NCBI RefSeq assembly: GCF_001999965.1
Contig: NZ_CP019646.1
Location: forward strand, 2,666,001 to 2,730,000
Reading direction: 5' to 3'
DNA from: Limihaloglobus sulfuriphilus
Lineage (GTDB): Bacteria; Planctomycetota; Phycisphaerae; Sedimentisphaerales; Sedimentisphaeraceae
Length of the DNA: 64,000 bases
The notes under the pieces were generated by a model. That model searched no databases. It saw only the letters and a list, made by a program, of their open reading frames with translations, and was not told the origin of the DNA. Both the position numbers and the translations under genes were made by a program. Positions within the stretch are counted from its first letter, which is position 1. Each line of letters opens with the position of its first letter. Shown one piece after another: positions 8,924 to 16,425 of the stretch.

Positions 8924-9091
8924 TCATCTAATAAATCGTTCTTTAGCTACTTTCTCCTCCAGGCGATGTAAGACAATTTCGATAGATGAGCGGATTCCAA
9001 TCTCCGTAAAAGCATTTGGAGAAAAAGCCCAACCCCTGTCTTTACCCTCTATCTTGCTAATCATCTTATTTTCAATACTTTGCATAAACAT
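8924..9091 (-). pseudogene. Remnant of a DUF6088 / AbiEi-type antitoxin
   Basis: A 55-residue minus-strand frame (MFMQSIENKMISKIEGKDRG, then WAFSPNAFTEIGIRSSIEIV) resembles the N-terminal winged helix of DUF6088 proteins, which often read KIRGKGRGWVFTPKDFLDLG. The normal continuation (about 150 more residues) is missing, because a stop follows EEKVAKERFIR. It is probably a relic of a second AbiE-like system, next to and divergent from the intact one at 9333. It is short enough that chance similarity cannot be excluded. Confidence 0.55.
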
Positions 9092-9205
9092 GACCTCTTA
9101 TATTCTGTAAGAAGATACAACACTTTTTCTTACAAAATCAAAAGATTTTAAACTATTAGTTAATACTCATCCCAACTAAACATAAACTACTTGATGATTT
9201 CCTGA

Positions 9206-9232
9206 AAAACACACAAATAATCAATGTGTTTT
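9206..9232. promoter_or_regulatory. Inverted repeat, candidate AbiEi operator
   Basis: A perfect 8-bp inverted repeat, AAAACACA-N11-TGTGTTTT, lies upstream of the abiE promoter. A third half-site, TGTGTTTT, occurs at 9299-9306 at the expected transcription start. AbiEi antitoxins are known to repress their operon by binding paired inverted repeats. Assignment here is inferred from position. Confidence 0.55.
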
Positions 9233-9264
9233 GATGTTTATTTTCAAATTAATTCTACTTTGAC

Positions 9265-9293
9265 TTGACATTACAGTTTGTAACGCATAAAAT
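9265..9293 (+). promoter_or_regulatory. Predicted promoter of the abiE operon
   Basis: TTGACA (9265-9270) and TAAAAT (9288-9293) have 17-bp spacing, close to the sigma-70 consensus. Transcription would start near 9300, about 33 bp before the TTG start codon and on top of a third TGTGTTTT half-site. Confidence 0.65.
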
Positions 9294-9332
9294 TATAGTG
9301 TGTTTTGTTAATTATATTCAAAAGGCACTAAA

Positions 9333-10133
9333 TTGAATGAGTTTCTCATAAATAATCCGGTCTTTTCTACAGAGCAGGTCAAGCAACTTCTTGCACAACG
9401 GGGGACAGTTGGCAGACGCTCTGCTGATTCATGGCTTGGTTACTATCAGAAAAAAGGCAGCATTATCAGAATTAAAAGAGGTTTGTATGCCTCAGTCCCC
9501 ATAGGAGCAGAGCCTTCTACATTCACACCGGACCCGTTTCTTATTGCTTCCCGCATGGCCGATGATGCCGTGCTGGCTTATCATACAGCACTGGAATTCC
9601 ATGGCCGTGCATATTCCCTGCATAGACGGCTTACATATCAGACAGCATCCCCAACACGTTTGCTGACCTTTCATGGCTGGCAGTTCCAGCCGGTTAAGTT
9701 CCCAAAACCTTTACAGCAACATGGAAAAGAAAACTTCGGCGTAATTGGGGAAAACAGAGACGGTATATCAATTCGAGTCACTTCTCTGGAACGGACGCTG
9801 GTTGATGTATTGAACCGCCCGGACTGCTCGGGAAGTTGGGAGGAGATATGGCGTTCGCTCGAATCTATTGAATATTTTGACCTGAAACAAGTCATAGACT
9901 ATGCCCTGCTTCTTGACAATGCCACGACAATAGCAAAACTCGGGTTCTTTCTTGAACAGCACAGCAGGGAGCTTCTTATTGAGAAAGAACAACTTGAAAT
10001 CCTTAAACCGATGCTTCCCAAACAACCACACTACCTCTCTCGGCAAAAAAGAGAAAATGGCATTTTGGTAAAAGAATGGAACTTGATTGTCCCGAAAGAA
10101 ATACTCCACAGGACATGGACTGATATAATATGA
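9333..10133 (+). CDS. AbiEi-type antitoxin / transcriptional regulator of a type IV toxin-antitoxin system
   Basis: This 266-residue protein has an N-terminal winged helix (VFSTEQVKQLLAQRGTVGRR, then IIRIKRGLYASVP) and a C-terminal domain with TSLERTLVDVLNRPDCSGSW, both characteristic of AbiEi antitoxins. In characterised AbiE systems it represses the operon and neutralises the nucleotidyltransferase AbiEii. The start is TTG at 9333, because the nearby ATG at 9337 is out of frame and stops at once. AAAGG lies at a suitable distance. It overlaps the next gene by 4 bp (ATGA). It appears intact, although its toxin partner is truncated and fused. Confidence 0.85.
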   Translation: MNEFLINNPVFSTEQVKQLLAQRGTVGRRSADSWLGYYQKKGSIIRIKRGLYASVPIGAEPSTFTPDPFLIASRMADDAVLAYHTALEFHGRAYSLHRRLTYQTASPTRLLTFHGWQFQPVKFPKPLQQHGKENFGVIGENRDGISIRVTSLERTLVDVLNRPDCSGSWEEIWRSLESIEYFDLKQVIDYALLLDNATTIAKLGFFLEQHSRELLIEKEQLEILKPMLPKQPHYLSRQKRENGILVKEWNLIVPKEILHRTWTDII

Positions 10134-12535
10134 AATTATCCAGACAGGAAATAACTTCTATCTCCGCCTCGACAGGTTTTGAAGCCGGTATTGTTGAGAA
10201 GGTTATCCAACTTCTGAATCTGCTCAACAGAATCAACTCACATCCTTTCCTGAAGAATAAACTGGCACTCAAAGGCGGAACAGCACTAAACCTTTTTATG
10301 TTTGATATACCAAGACTCTCTGTCGATATCGATTTGAACTATGTCGGCCGCCTTGACAGGGAGCAAATGCTATCTGAACGTCCTAAAATTGAACAGGCTT
10401 TGCAGGCGGTATTTTCCCGTGAAGATTTCACTGTAAGGAGCATACCAGCAGAACATGCAGGCGGAAAGTGGAAACTGACTTTTCGAGGTTTTTCGGGCAT
10501 ATCTTCAAACCTTGAAGTTGACTTAAACTACATGTTCAGGCAACCCTTGTGGGAAATCCAAACCCTCAATTCCAACCTCCTGGGCAGCTATCAGGCTCAG
10601 AACATTCCTGTAGTTGACATTCATGAACTGGCTGCCGGTAAACTGGCTGCTCTTTTCGCACGACATCAGGCACGTGACCTTTTTGATGCACACTATATTT
10701 TATGCAATCAGAATCTGGATATCAAACGCCTGAGAACAGCCTTTATTGTTTACGGAGCCAATATCCTAAAGCTCATCGGCCCGCTGTTTCTCGACGAGCT
10801 GCGGGCGGAGTTTGAGCACCTCCGCGGCCTCAAACGGGAAAAAGAAAAACGCCTCATGGAGTTTCAGCGGAAGATATCAGAGCTGGGATTCTTTGATCCG
10901 GCGTGCGGCTGCGGCAACTTCCTCGTGATTACATACAGGGAGCTGCGCCGGCTCGAGATTGAGATACTCACAGAGATACACGCCGGACAGATGCAGATGG
11001 GCGAGTGGGTCTCGATGGTAAACGTAGAGAACTTCTACGGCATAGAGATAGAGGAATTCCCCGCACGCATCGCCGAGACGGCCATGTGGTTGATGAACCA
11101 CCAGATGAACCTCGAGCTATCCATCGCCGTCAACGTTCAAAGGGCGTCGCTGCCGCTGATACAGTCCGCGCACATACTAAACGAAAACGCGCTGCAGACG
11201 GATTGGGCGGAGTTCGCACCGAAAGATAAAATTGACTATATCCTCGGAAATCCGCCGTTTATAGGGAAACACCTTCAGAACAAAACCCAGAATGAAGATA
11301 TGGCTCTGATTTTTGAAGGCGTTAAAAATTTTAAAAGTCTGGATTATGTCTCAGCATGGTATATAAAAGCGGCAGAGTATATTCAGGGAACAAGAAAAAA
11401 AGTAGCCTTTGTTTCTACAAATTCAATCACTATGGGCGAACAGGTTGGAATACTCTGGAACGAGTTATTCAATAATTACAATATCAAGATTCATTTCGCA
11501 CATCGTACATTCCGCTGGACAAGCGAGGCAAGGGGCAAAGCCGCTGTTCATGTTGTTATTATCGGATTTGGAGCATTTGATACAGAGAATAAACGACTTT
11601 TCGAATATGAAAATATTAAAGGTGAGCCGCACGAAATTGAAGCTAGAAATATCAATCCTCTACTAATAGACGGAGACGATATTATAATTATGAGGAGGGC
11701 AAAACCTCTCTCCGATGTTCCCAAAATGGTGTATGGTAATAAACCTGTTGATGGTGGAAATTTAATTTTGTCAGATGGAGAAAAACAAGAGTTCTTAGAA
11801 AAACAGCCAGAAGCTGCAAAATTCATAAAGCCTTTATTGTCGGGTGGTAATTATTTAAAGGATATTCCCCGTTGGTGCCTTTGGTTAGTTGATGCAGACC
11901 CGAAAGAAATCAGATCAATGCCTCATCTAATGGAGAGAATCGAAAAAGTAAAAATCATGAGACTAAACAGTGTTGATTCTGGTGCTCGTAAATTAGCTGA
12001 AAGACCAACGCAATTTCGTGATACAAAGAATCCAGAATCTTTTATTTTAGTACCCAGAGTTTCATCTGAAAGACGCAAGTATATTCCTATAGGCTTTTTT
12101 GGTAAAGATACTATTGTATCCGATACCTGCCAGTCAATCCCCGACGCTACATTATATCATTTTGGCGTATTGACCTCCGAGATGCACATGGCTTGGGTGA
12201 AATATACCTGTGGGCGATTAGAAAGCCGTTTCCGGTATTCCAAGGACATCGTTTACAACAACTACCCGTGGCCAAAGGACGTATCAGCAGAGCAGGCCGC
12301 GGCGGTTGAGGCGGCGGCGCAGGGGGTGCTTGACGACCGGGCACAGTTTCCGGACAGCTCGCTTGCCGACCTGTACGACCCGCTGACCATGCCGCCGGTG
12401 CTGGTCAAGGCGCATCAGAAGCTCGACCGTGCGGTTGATAAATGCTACCGCAGTAAGCCCTTCGCCGGCGAAACCGAACGCCTCGAATTCCTCTTCGCCC
12501 TGTACAGCGAATACGTTGAACCGTTGGTTAATTAG
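10130..12535 (+). CDS. Chimeric gene: AbiEii nucleotidyltransferase fused to the C-terminal part of a type IIG RM enzyme
   Basis: Residues 1-210 are an AbiEii toxin with the nucleotidyltransferase motifs K-G49-G50-T-A-L and R62-L-S-V-D66-I-D68. The normal C-terminal third of AbiEii is missing. From residue 211 on, the protein is almost identical to residues 316-905 of the MmeI-like enzyme at 35059-37776. It carries the methylase motifs DPACGCGNF and GNPPF and the target-recognition region but lacks the nuclease domain. Differences are few (for example R/C in TFRW/TFCW). The junction lies at about 10760 in AATATCCTAAAG, shared by both partners. The frame stays open across the join, so a 801-residue protein could be made. 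Whether either half works is unknown. Confidence 0.88.
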   Translation: MKLSRQEITSISASTGFEAGIVEKVIQLLNLLNRINSHPFLKNKLALKGGTALNLFMFDIPRLSVDIDLNYVGRLDREQMLSERPKIEQALQAVFSREDFTVRSIPAEHAGGKWKLTFRGFSGISSNLEVDLNYMFRQPLWEIQTLNSNLLGSYQAQNIPVVDIHELAAGKLAALFARHQARDLFDAHYILCNQNLDIKRLRTAFIVYGANILKLIGPLFLDELRAEFEHLRGLKREKEKRLMEFQRKISELGFFDPACGCGNFLVITYRELRRLEIEILTEIHAGQMQMGEWVSMVNVENFYGIEIEEFPARIAETAMWLMNHQMNLELSIAVNVQRASLPLIQSAHILNENALQTDWAEFAPKDKIDYILGNPPFIGKHLQNKTQNEDMALIFEGVKNFKSLDYVSAWYIKAAEYIQGTRKKVAFVSTNSITMGEQVGILWNELFNNYNIKIHFAHRTFRWTSEARGKAAVHVVIIGFGAFDTENKRLFEYENIKGEPHEIEARNINPLLIDGDDIIIMRRAKPLSDVPKMVYGNKPVDGGNLILSDGEKQEFLEKQPEAAKFIKPLLSGGNYLKDIPRWCLWLVDADPKEIRSMPHLMERIEKVKIMRLNSVDSGARKLAERPTQFRDTKNPESFILVPRVSSERRKYIPIGFFGKDTIVSDTCQSIPDATLYHFGVLTSEMHMAWVKYTCGRLESRFRYSKDIVYNNYPWPKDVSAEQAAAVEAAAQGVLDDRAQFPDSSLADLYDPLTMPPVLVKAHQKLDRAVDKCYRSKPFAGETERLEFLFALYSEYVEPLVN

Positions 12536-12588
12536 AAATTACGAATTACGAATTACGAATGTAAATTGGACAGGATTAACAGGATTTA
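10760..12588. repeat. 1.8-kb inverted repeat with 34995-36832
   Basis: The stretch from the fusion junction through the stop codon and about 50 bp of downstream DNA matches the minus strand of 36832-34995 at near identity. The downstream part differs in the number of AATTACG units (three at 12537-12557, five in the other copy) and in one extra CAGGATTA unit. The shared flank shows that a DNA segment was copied, not just coding sequence. Confidence 0.9.
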
Positions 12589-12628
12589 ATGTTTGAAAAT
12601 TTTTTACAACTCTAAAAGGAAATAGGAC

Positions 12629-13588
12629 ATGGATAACTCTGAAAGTCTAATATCTGTGAAATATGTAGGAGAAAGAACTAAGAATGGAATTATGGATGCA
12701 AGAACTTCTGCAGAAGCTTTAATAGGTTTTGACCGTATGTTCAGGTATGCAATTAGCGAGAAAGAACCTGATTTGAAAAACGTAAATTTTGAACTACCAG
12801 TTAGAATTAGGAAAGGCAGTTGGGAAATAAGTTTTTCAGGGGCCTGCCAAATTGCGTTTACTGCTTACATTTCTGGTTTTTTTCTAAAAGCGTCTCAAGT
12901 TGGATTTCAGGAAACAGGAACTGTAAGAAATATTGGAGAATTGATTAAGTGGTGCGGCAAAGCAGTTCAGTATTTAATAAAAATCACAAAACATATCGGA
13001 ACGCTTGATGTTGAAGGATGTGAGATAGGTTCCAATACTCTTAGTGGTGTACATGTTGAAATCATTAACGGAGAAGGAAAGCCGTTATTAGTGCCAGTCG
13101 AGTTTTTAAGATTTGCTGAAGAATGCCCGCGTAATCTTCTCGAAAATAGTGTTGGTATCATTGAAGAAAATCGGGAGATGGTCATTGAAACATCTGATGG
13201 GGAACAAGTCAGAATACAAAATAAAGAAAAGGGTATATATTTACCAGAGCTGGAAGAAGATGATATGGATATTGTATTGCCCGAACTTAAACACGGCGAT
13301 AATGTTGAACTTGTTGGGAAAATAACAAGAACTAATGAAAAGGAAAAGAGTGTTGGTTTTTTCTACGGAGGACATACTCTGACAATGAAACCAGAATCAG
13401 GTAACCTTGAGCAATTTAAGTCTCAAATAGTTTCACCAGACAGCGGACATATTTTTTCGGAAAAAGTAAAAGTTTGGGGTAGGGTTGAGAGAGAGGATGC
13501 AGAAGGGAACTTTAAATATCAAAGACCTCGTATCTTTTTCAGTGAAATCAAATCCATTGAGAAGATGCCACGAACTTTATTTGACTAA
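12629..13588 (+). CDS. Uncharacterised protein, first gene of a two-gene unit
   Basis: I do not recognise this 319-residue protein with confidence. Its N-terminus (LISVKYVGERTKNGIMDART, then SAEALIGFDRMFRYAI) recalls a family of accessory-region proteins that begin with a similar beta strand and helix. A hydrophobic patch at about residues 72-90 (CQIAFTAYISGFFLKAS) may be a helix or weak membrane contact. The C-terminal 100 residues look like a small beta domain (VELVGKITRTNEKEKSVGFF, then KVKVWGRVERE). An AAAAGGA RBS precedes ATG 12629. The next gene follows after 19 bp, so the two are probably co-transcribed. The setting beside AbiE and RM genes suggests defence (inference). Confidence 0.6.
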   Translation: MDNSESLISVKYVGERTKNGIMDARTSAEALIGFDRMFRYAISEKEPDLKNVNFELPVRIRKGSWEISFSGACQIAFTAYISGFFLKASQVGFQETGTVRNIGELIKWCGKAVQYLIKITKHIGTLDVEGCEIGSNTLSGVHVEIINGEGKPLLVPVEFLRFAEECPRNLLENSVGIIEENREMVIETSDGEQVRIQNKEKGIYLPELEEDDMDIVLPELKHGDNVELVGKITRTNEKEKSVGFFYGGHTLTMKPESGNLEQFKSQIVSPDSGHIFSEKVKVWGRVEREDAEGNFKYQRPRIFFSEIKSIEKMPRTLFD

Positions 13589-13607
13589 ATAGTAGATTAC
13601 TGTTTTC

Positions 13608-14363
13608 ATGGATTTATTTATGAATATTTATGACAAGACAGCTGAGGATGTTATCAAACCTGATTTTTTTGAAGAGTACGAGAGGCTTCATAAAGACATA
13701 TGGGGGCGACTGATTCAGATAAATACCAGTATCACTATATTAGAGACTATTAGTAATTATCCATTAAAACATATTTCTTCGCCACAGAATAATATTTTTT
13801 GGAGTATGGTTCACTGGAATTTTATCTATTCGGTAATTGTACTTCTTCATGGGTTGATTAGCGATCAAGGCGGTTCTAAACTTACACTTCAAAGAATGAA
13901 GAACAAAGTCGATCTGTGGATCAAAGATGATATGAGAAGTGACTTCAGGGAACATGTAAAGAAGGCTAAATTTGACAGTGAAATAAGAATCCTTCGAAAA
14001 AAGGCCGCTAATATGCGAAACAAGATTATTGCCCACAGGGCTATTGTAAATGATAAAGATCGAGTTGAAGGTATGAGAGTTTCAGACGTTCGTAAATTAT
14101 TCGAAGCTGCCGAGCGGCTTTTTCAGGCGTGCTGTTTTGGAACGGAGTATGTTACTACTTTTTATCTTGATTCTACATGCGGTGGTAAGCCGGTTAAGCG
14201 AGATATAGACGAATTACTTGAAATGTTAGTCAAGAATTCTTACTGGTTCAATATGCCTGAAAAAAGAGGGGAGTTCTGGGAAATGGACAAGAAGTATATG
14301 AACAAAGAAGAACTAAAAGATTTGATTAAATGGCGGAAAAAGCTGGGTGTAGATAATATTTAG
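13608..14363 (+). CDS. HEPN-like / AbiU2-like protein
   Basis: This 251-residue, largely helical protein has the segment FIYSVIVLLHGLISDQGGS followed by MRNKIIAHRA. The latter matches the R-x4-6-H motif of HEPN ribonuclease domains and resembles AbiU2-type proteins. HEPN proteins often act as RNases in toxin-antitoxin or abortive-infection systems. It lies 19 bp downstream of the unknown gene at 12629, which could be its partner or regulator. No RBS is obvious; ATG 13608 is followed by a second ATG at 13620. Function is inferred only from the motif and context. Confidence 0.6.
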   Translation: MDLFMNIYDKTAEDVIKPDFFEEYERLHKDIWGRLIQINTSITILETISNYPLKHISSPQNNIFWSMVHWNFIYSVIVLLHGLISDQGGSKLTLQRMKNKVDLWIKDDMRSDFREHVKKAKFDSEIRILRKKAANMRNKIIAHRAIVNDKDRVEGMRVSDVRKLFEAAERLFQACCFGTEYVTTFYLDSTCGGKPVKRDIDELLEMLVKNSYWFNMPEKRGEFWEMDKKYMNKEELKDLIKWRKKLGVDNI

Positions 14364-14391
14364 AATATGAGAAAATATAAGGAGCTTAATT

Positions 14392-14547
14392 ATGGAGACT
14401 TCAGATACTATTAGAATATTGAAAGCCCTGGCAGATGGGGTTGACACTATGACGGGTGAAATCTTACTGCACGCTGAAGCGTGTACTCTTACCGGCTGGA
14501 AGGGGCGGCCTGCGTGGGATTACGAATGTATTGCCTGGTATTATTGA
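14392..14547 (+). pseudogene. Small gene fragment ending in a palindromic repeat
   Basis: A 51-residue frame starts at ATG 14392 with a good GGAG RBS at 14381. Its first 30 residues (SDTIRILKALADGVDTMTGE) match a widespread small protein type I know as hypothetical. From about residue 26 the frame reads through a 25-bp palindromic repeat (14469-14493) that also occurs at 38281-38330. The natural C-terminus is therefore probably replaced, and I treat this as a truncated gene. Confidence 0.5.
14469..14493 (-). repeat. 25-bp palindromic dispersed repeat, copy 1
   Basis: It has core ACGC-TTCA-GCGT and is followed on one side by a GTAAGAGTAC tract. It matches the tandem pair at 38281-38305 and 38306-38330 in the opposite orientation. 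It interrupts the small gene at 14392. Confidence 0.8.
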
Positions 14548-14631
14548 GCATCTGGAGGCGTTGTTTTTTGTATTGCCATATGTTTTTATTTACTGTATAT
14601 TAGATTTTTACTATTTGAAATAAGGCAGAAA

Positions 14632-15081
14632 ATGTTTTTTAAAAACGACAACGAAACTCCCTGGTACGCGGCGGGCCTGCATTTTGAGTGTCTCGCCTGC
14701 GGCAACTGCTGCTCCGGCCCGGAAGAGGGCTACATCTGGCTCGTTGAGGAAGAGTCGAAGATGATCGCTGAGAAGCTGAGCATGAGCGTCCAGGAATTTA
14801 AATCAACATATACAAAACGCATAACAGGCAAAAACCGCAGTATTGTAGAGGATCCGGCGACGAACGACTGCGTATTTCTCGCCGACATCGGCAAAATTCG
14901 GGGCTGCCGGATATACGACTGCCGGCCGAATCAGTGCCGCACATGGCCCTTCTGGGATATAAACCTGATCAGCCCGGATGCCTGGAATATCGCCGCACAG
15001 AGGTGTCCCGGCATAAACAGAGGCAGGCTATATACTTATGAGGAAATAGAAAAACGTCGAACCCAGCAGAAATGGTGGTAG
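14632..15081 (+). CDS. YkgJ-family cysteine cluster protein
   Basis: This 149-residue protein has the YkgJ/UPF0153 cysteine pattern: FECLACGNCCSGPEEGYIWL near the N-terminus, then CVFL...GCRIYDCRPNQCRTWPF. The cysteines are thought to bind zinc or an iron-sulfur cluster. The molecular role is not established in this family. A second member follows 27 bp downstream at 15109, so the two probably form an operon. This gene marks the return to G+C-richer, core-like coding sequence after the island. Confidence 0.85.
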   Translation: MFFKNDNETPWYAAGLHFECLACGNCCSGPEEGYIWLVEEESKMIAEKLSMSVQEFKSTYTKRITGKNRSIVEDPATNDCVFLADIGKIRGCRIYDCRPNQCRTWPFWDINLISPDAWNIAAQRCPGINRGRLYTYEEIEKRRTQQKWW

Positions 15082-15108
15082 CCGCGAAGAGATAACGGCG
15101 GAGAGAGC

Positions 15109-15567
15109 ATGGACATAAAACGCATAGAACGCGATGTTGAAAGGGTGTACCAGTGGATAGACATGGTGCTGCGGGACAGGATTACGCCCCTGGAGGTGTG
15201 CGACTGCTGCGGCAGCTGCTGCGATTTTGACAAATACGGCCACAGGCTCTTTGTTACCACGCCGGAGATGATATACTTCCTGAGCAAAATAAAAGCCGGC
15301 CAGCGAAAGCAGATGGTAAACGGTGTCTGCCCGTATCTGGTTTTCGGCGAGTGCTCGATCCATGAATACCGTTTTGCCGGCTGCCGGATATTTCTGTGCA
15401 GGGCCGACGAGGAGGTTCAGTCGCAGCTAAGCGAGTTTTCCCTCAAGAAATTCAAGAATATGTGCAATCTCTACTCGCTGCCCTACCGCTACCAGGATCT
15501 CTCCGCGACCTTAGCCGACATAGCCGACCCTGATTCCTGGCTGCACAGACTTGTCGAAAACAGATAA
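15109..15567 (+). CDS. YkgJ-family cysteine cluster protein (second copy)
   Basis: This 152-residue member has CDCCGSCCDFDKYG and later CPYLVFGECSIHEYRFAGCR with IFLC, the same metal-binding layout as its neighbour at 14632 but with little further similarity. A GGAGAG stretch precedes ATG 15109. The C-terminal third is helical and lacks further cysteines apart from one in NMCNLYS. Functions are not known. The tandem pair suggests two related substrates or partners. Confidence 0.82.
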   Translation: MDIKRIERDVERVYQWIDMVLRDRITPLEVCDCCGSCCDFDKYGHRLFVTTPEMIYFLSKIKAGQRKQMVNGVCPYLVFGECSIHEYRFAGCRIFLCRADEEVQSQLSEFSLKKFKNMCNLYSLPYRYQDLSATLADIADPDSWLHRLVENR

Positions 15568-15757
15568 ATGTCAGTTGCTGATTGACTTGTATCCGAACAT
15601 AAAATATATTAAAAGAGTATAAGAGATGTCTGTAAAAGGCCCTTTTTCATATAATGACAATTTTTAGCCCCGGTTGAACTGCTTGACCGGACGTGTGCTT
15701 GTTTGTTAAGTTCTTTGTTGAGTTTTGTTTAGCTCAATAAAGAGGAGAGGACATATT

Positions 15758-16423
15758 ATGCCGGAGTATCAGAATCAGCAGATGCATTTTCAAATGCCTT
15801 CTGCCGGAAGACTGTTCACACCTGTTATTACTTGGATATTGGGTGCAATGCTGGTGCTTTTTGTGCTTTGCCTTATAAACGCTGAATTAGTTACAGGCTT
15901 TTTGGGTTTGTCGGGCGGCAATATAGCTTCGGGCAAAATCTGGACGCTTTTCACGTATGTTTTCGTCAATTCTGATCCACTGTCAATGGTATTTAACGGG
16001 CTTGCGGTTCTGTTTTTAGGTTCTATGATAGAACGGCAGTGGGACAGATTCAACTTTATCATGCTCTGGCTTGCTGTTTCGGTCGTTTGCGGCGTGATTT
16101 TCCTCTTATTCTTCTGGGATTCGGCAGCGATTGGGCCGTCTCCATGTATTTTCGGCTTTATTGGTGCTATGGGCCTGCTGATGCGGGGCAGGGTAATCAA
16201 TTTTTTTATGTGCAGGATGCGTATCAGAACGCTGATATGGATAGCTATAATCGCCGCACTCATTATGTCGATTCGACAGCCTGCCAACCTCGTATGGATC
16301 GCCGGGGCGGCTGTAGCGTACGTCTATATAAAATTATGCTGGAAAATCCGCAGTGCCGGTTCAGGCAGTGCCGTCAAACCGGAAACAGGCCATCGAAGCG
16401 GCGATTTTATAGATTTGGACTGA
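15758..16423 (+). CDS. Rhomboid-like membrane protein, probably catalytically inactive
   Basis: This 221-residue protein has five to six hydrophobic segments and the rhomboid layout. It includes WTLFTYVFVNSDPLSMVFNG (the usual H-x-N loop region without His), FLGSMIERQWDRFNF, and GPSPCIFGFIGAMGLL in place of the usual G-x-S-G. The last segment (NLVWIAGAAVAYVYI) lacks the catalytic His. The serine is retained, but the His of the Ser-His dyad is not seen, so a pseudoprotease role is likelier. ATG 15758 is chosen for its GAGGAGAGG RBS. The radical SAM gene starts 2 bp after the stop. Confidence 0.75.
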   Translation: MPEYQNQQMHFQMPSAGRLFTPVITWILGAMLVLFVLCLINAELVTGFLGLSGGNIASGKIWTLFTYVFVNSDPLSMVFNGLAVLFLGSMIERQWDRFNFIMLWLAVSVVCGVIFLLFFWDSAAIGPSPCIFGFIGAMGLLMRGRVINFFMCRMRIRTLIWIAIIAALIMSIRQPANLVWIAGAAVAYVYIKLCWKIRSAGSGSAVKPETGHRSGDFIDLD

Positions 16424-16425
16424 AA

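Noticed and set aside
16039-16425. Upstream extension of the radical SAM gene
   Set aside because: This part overlaps the rhomboid-like gene in another frame and has no family features; ATG 16426 gives the normal N-terminus.
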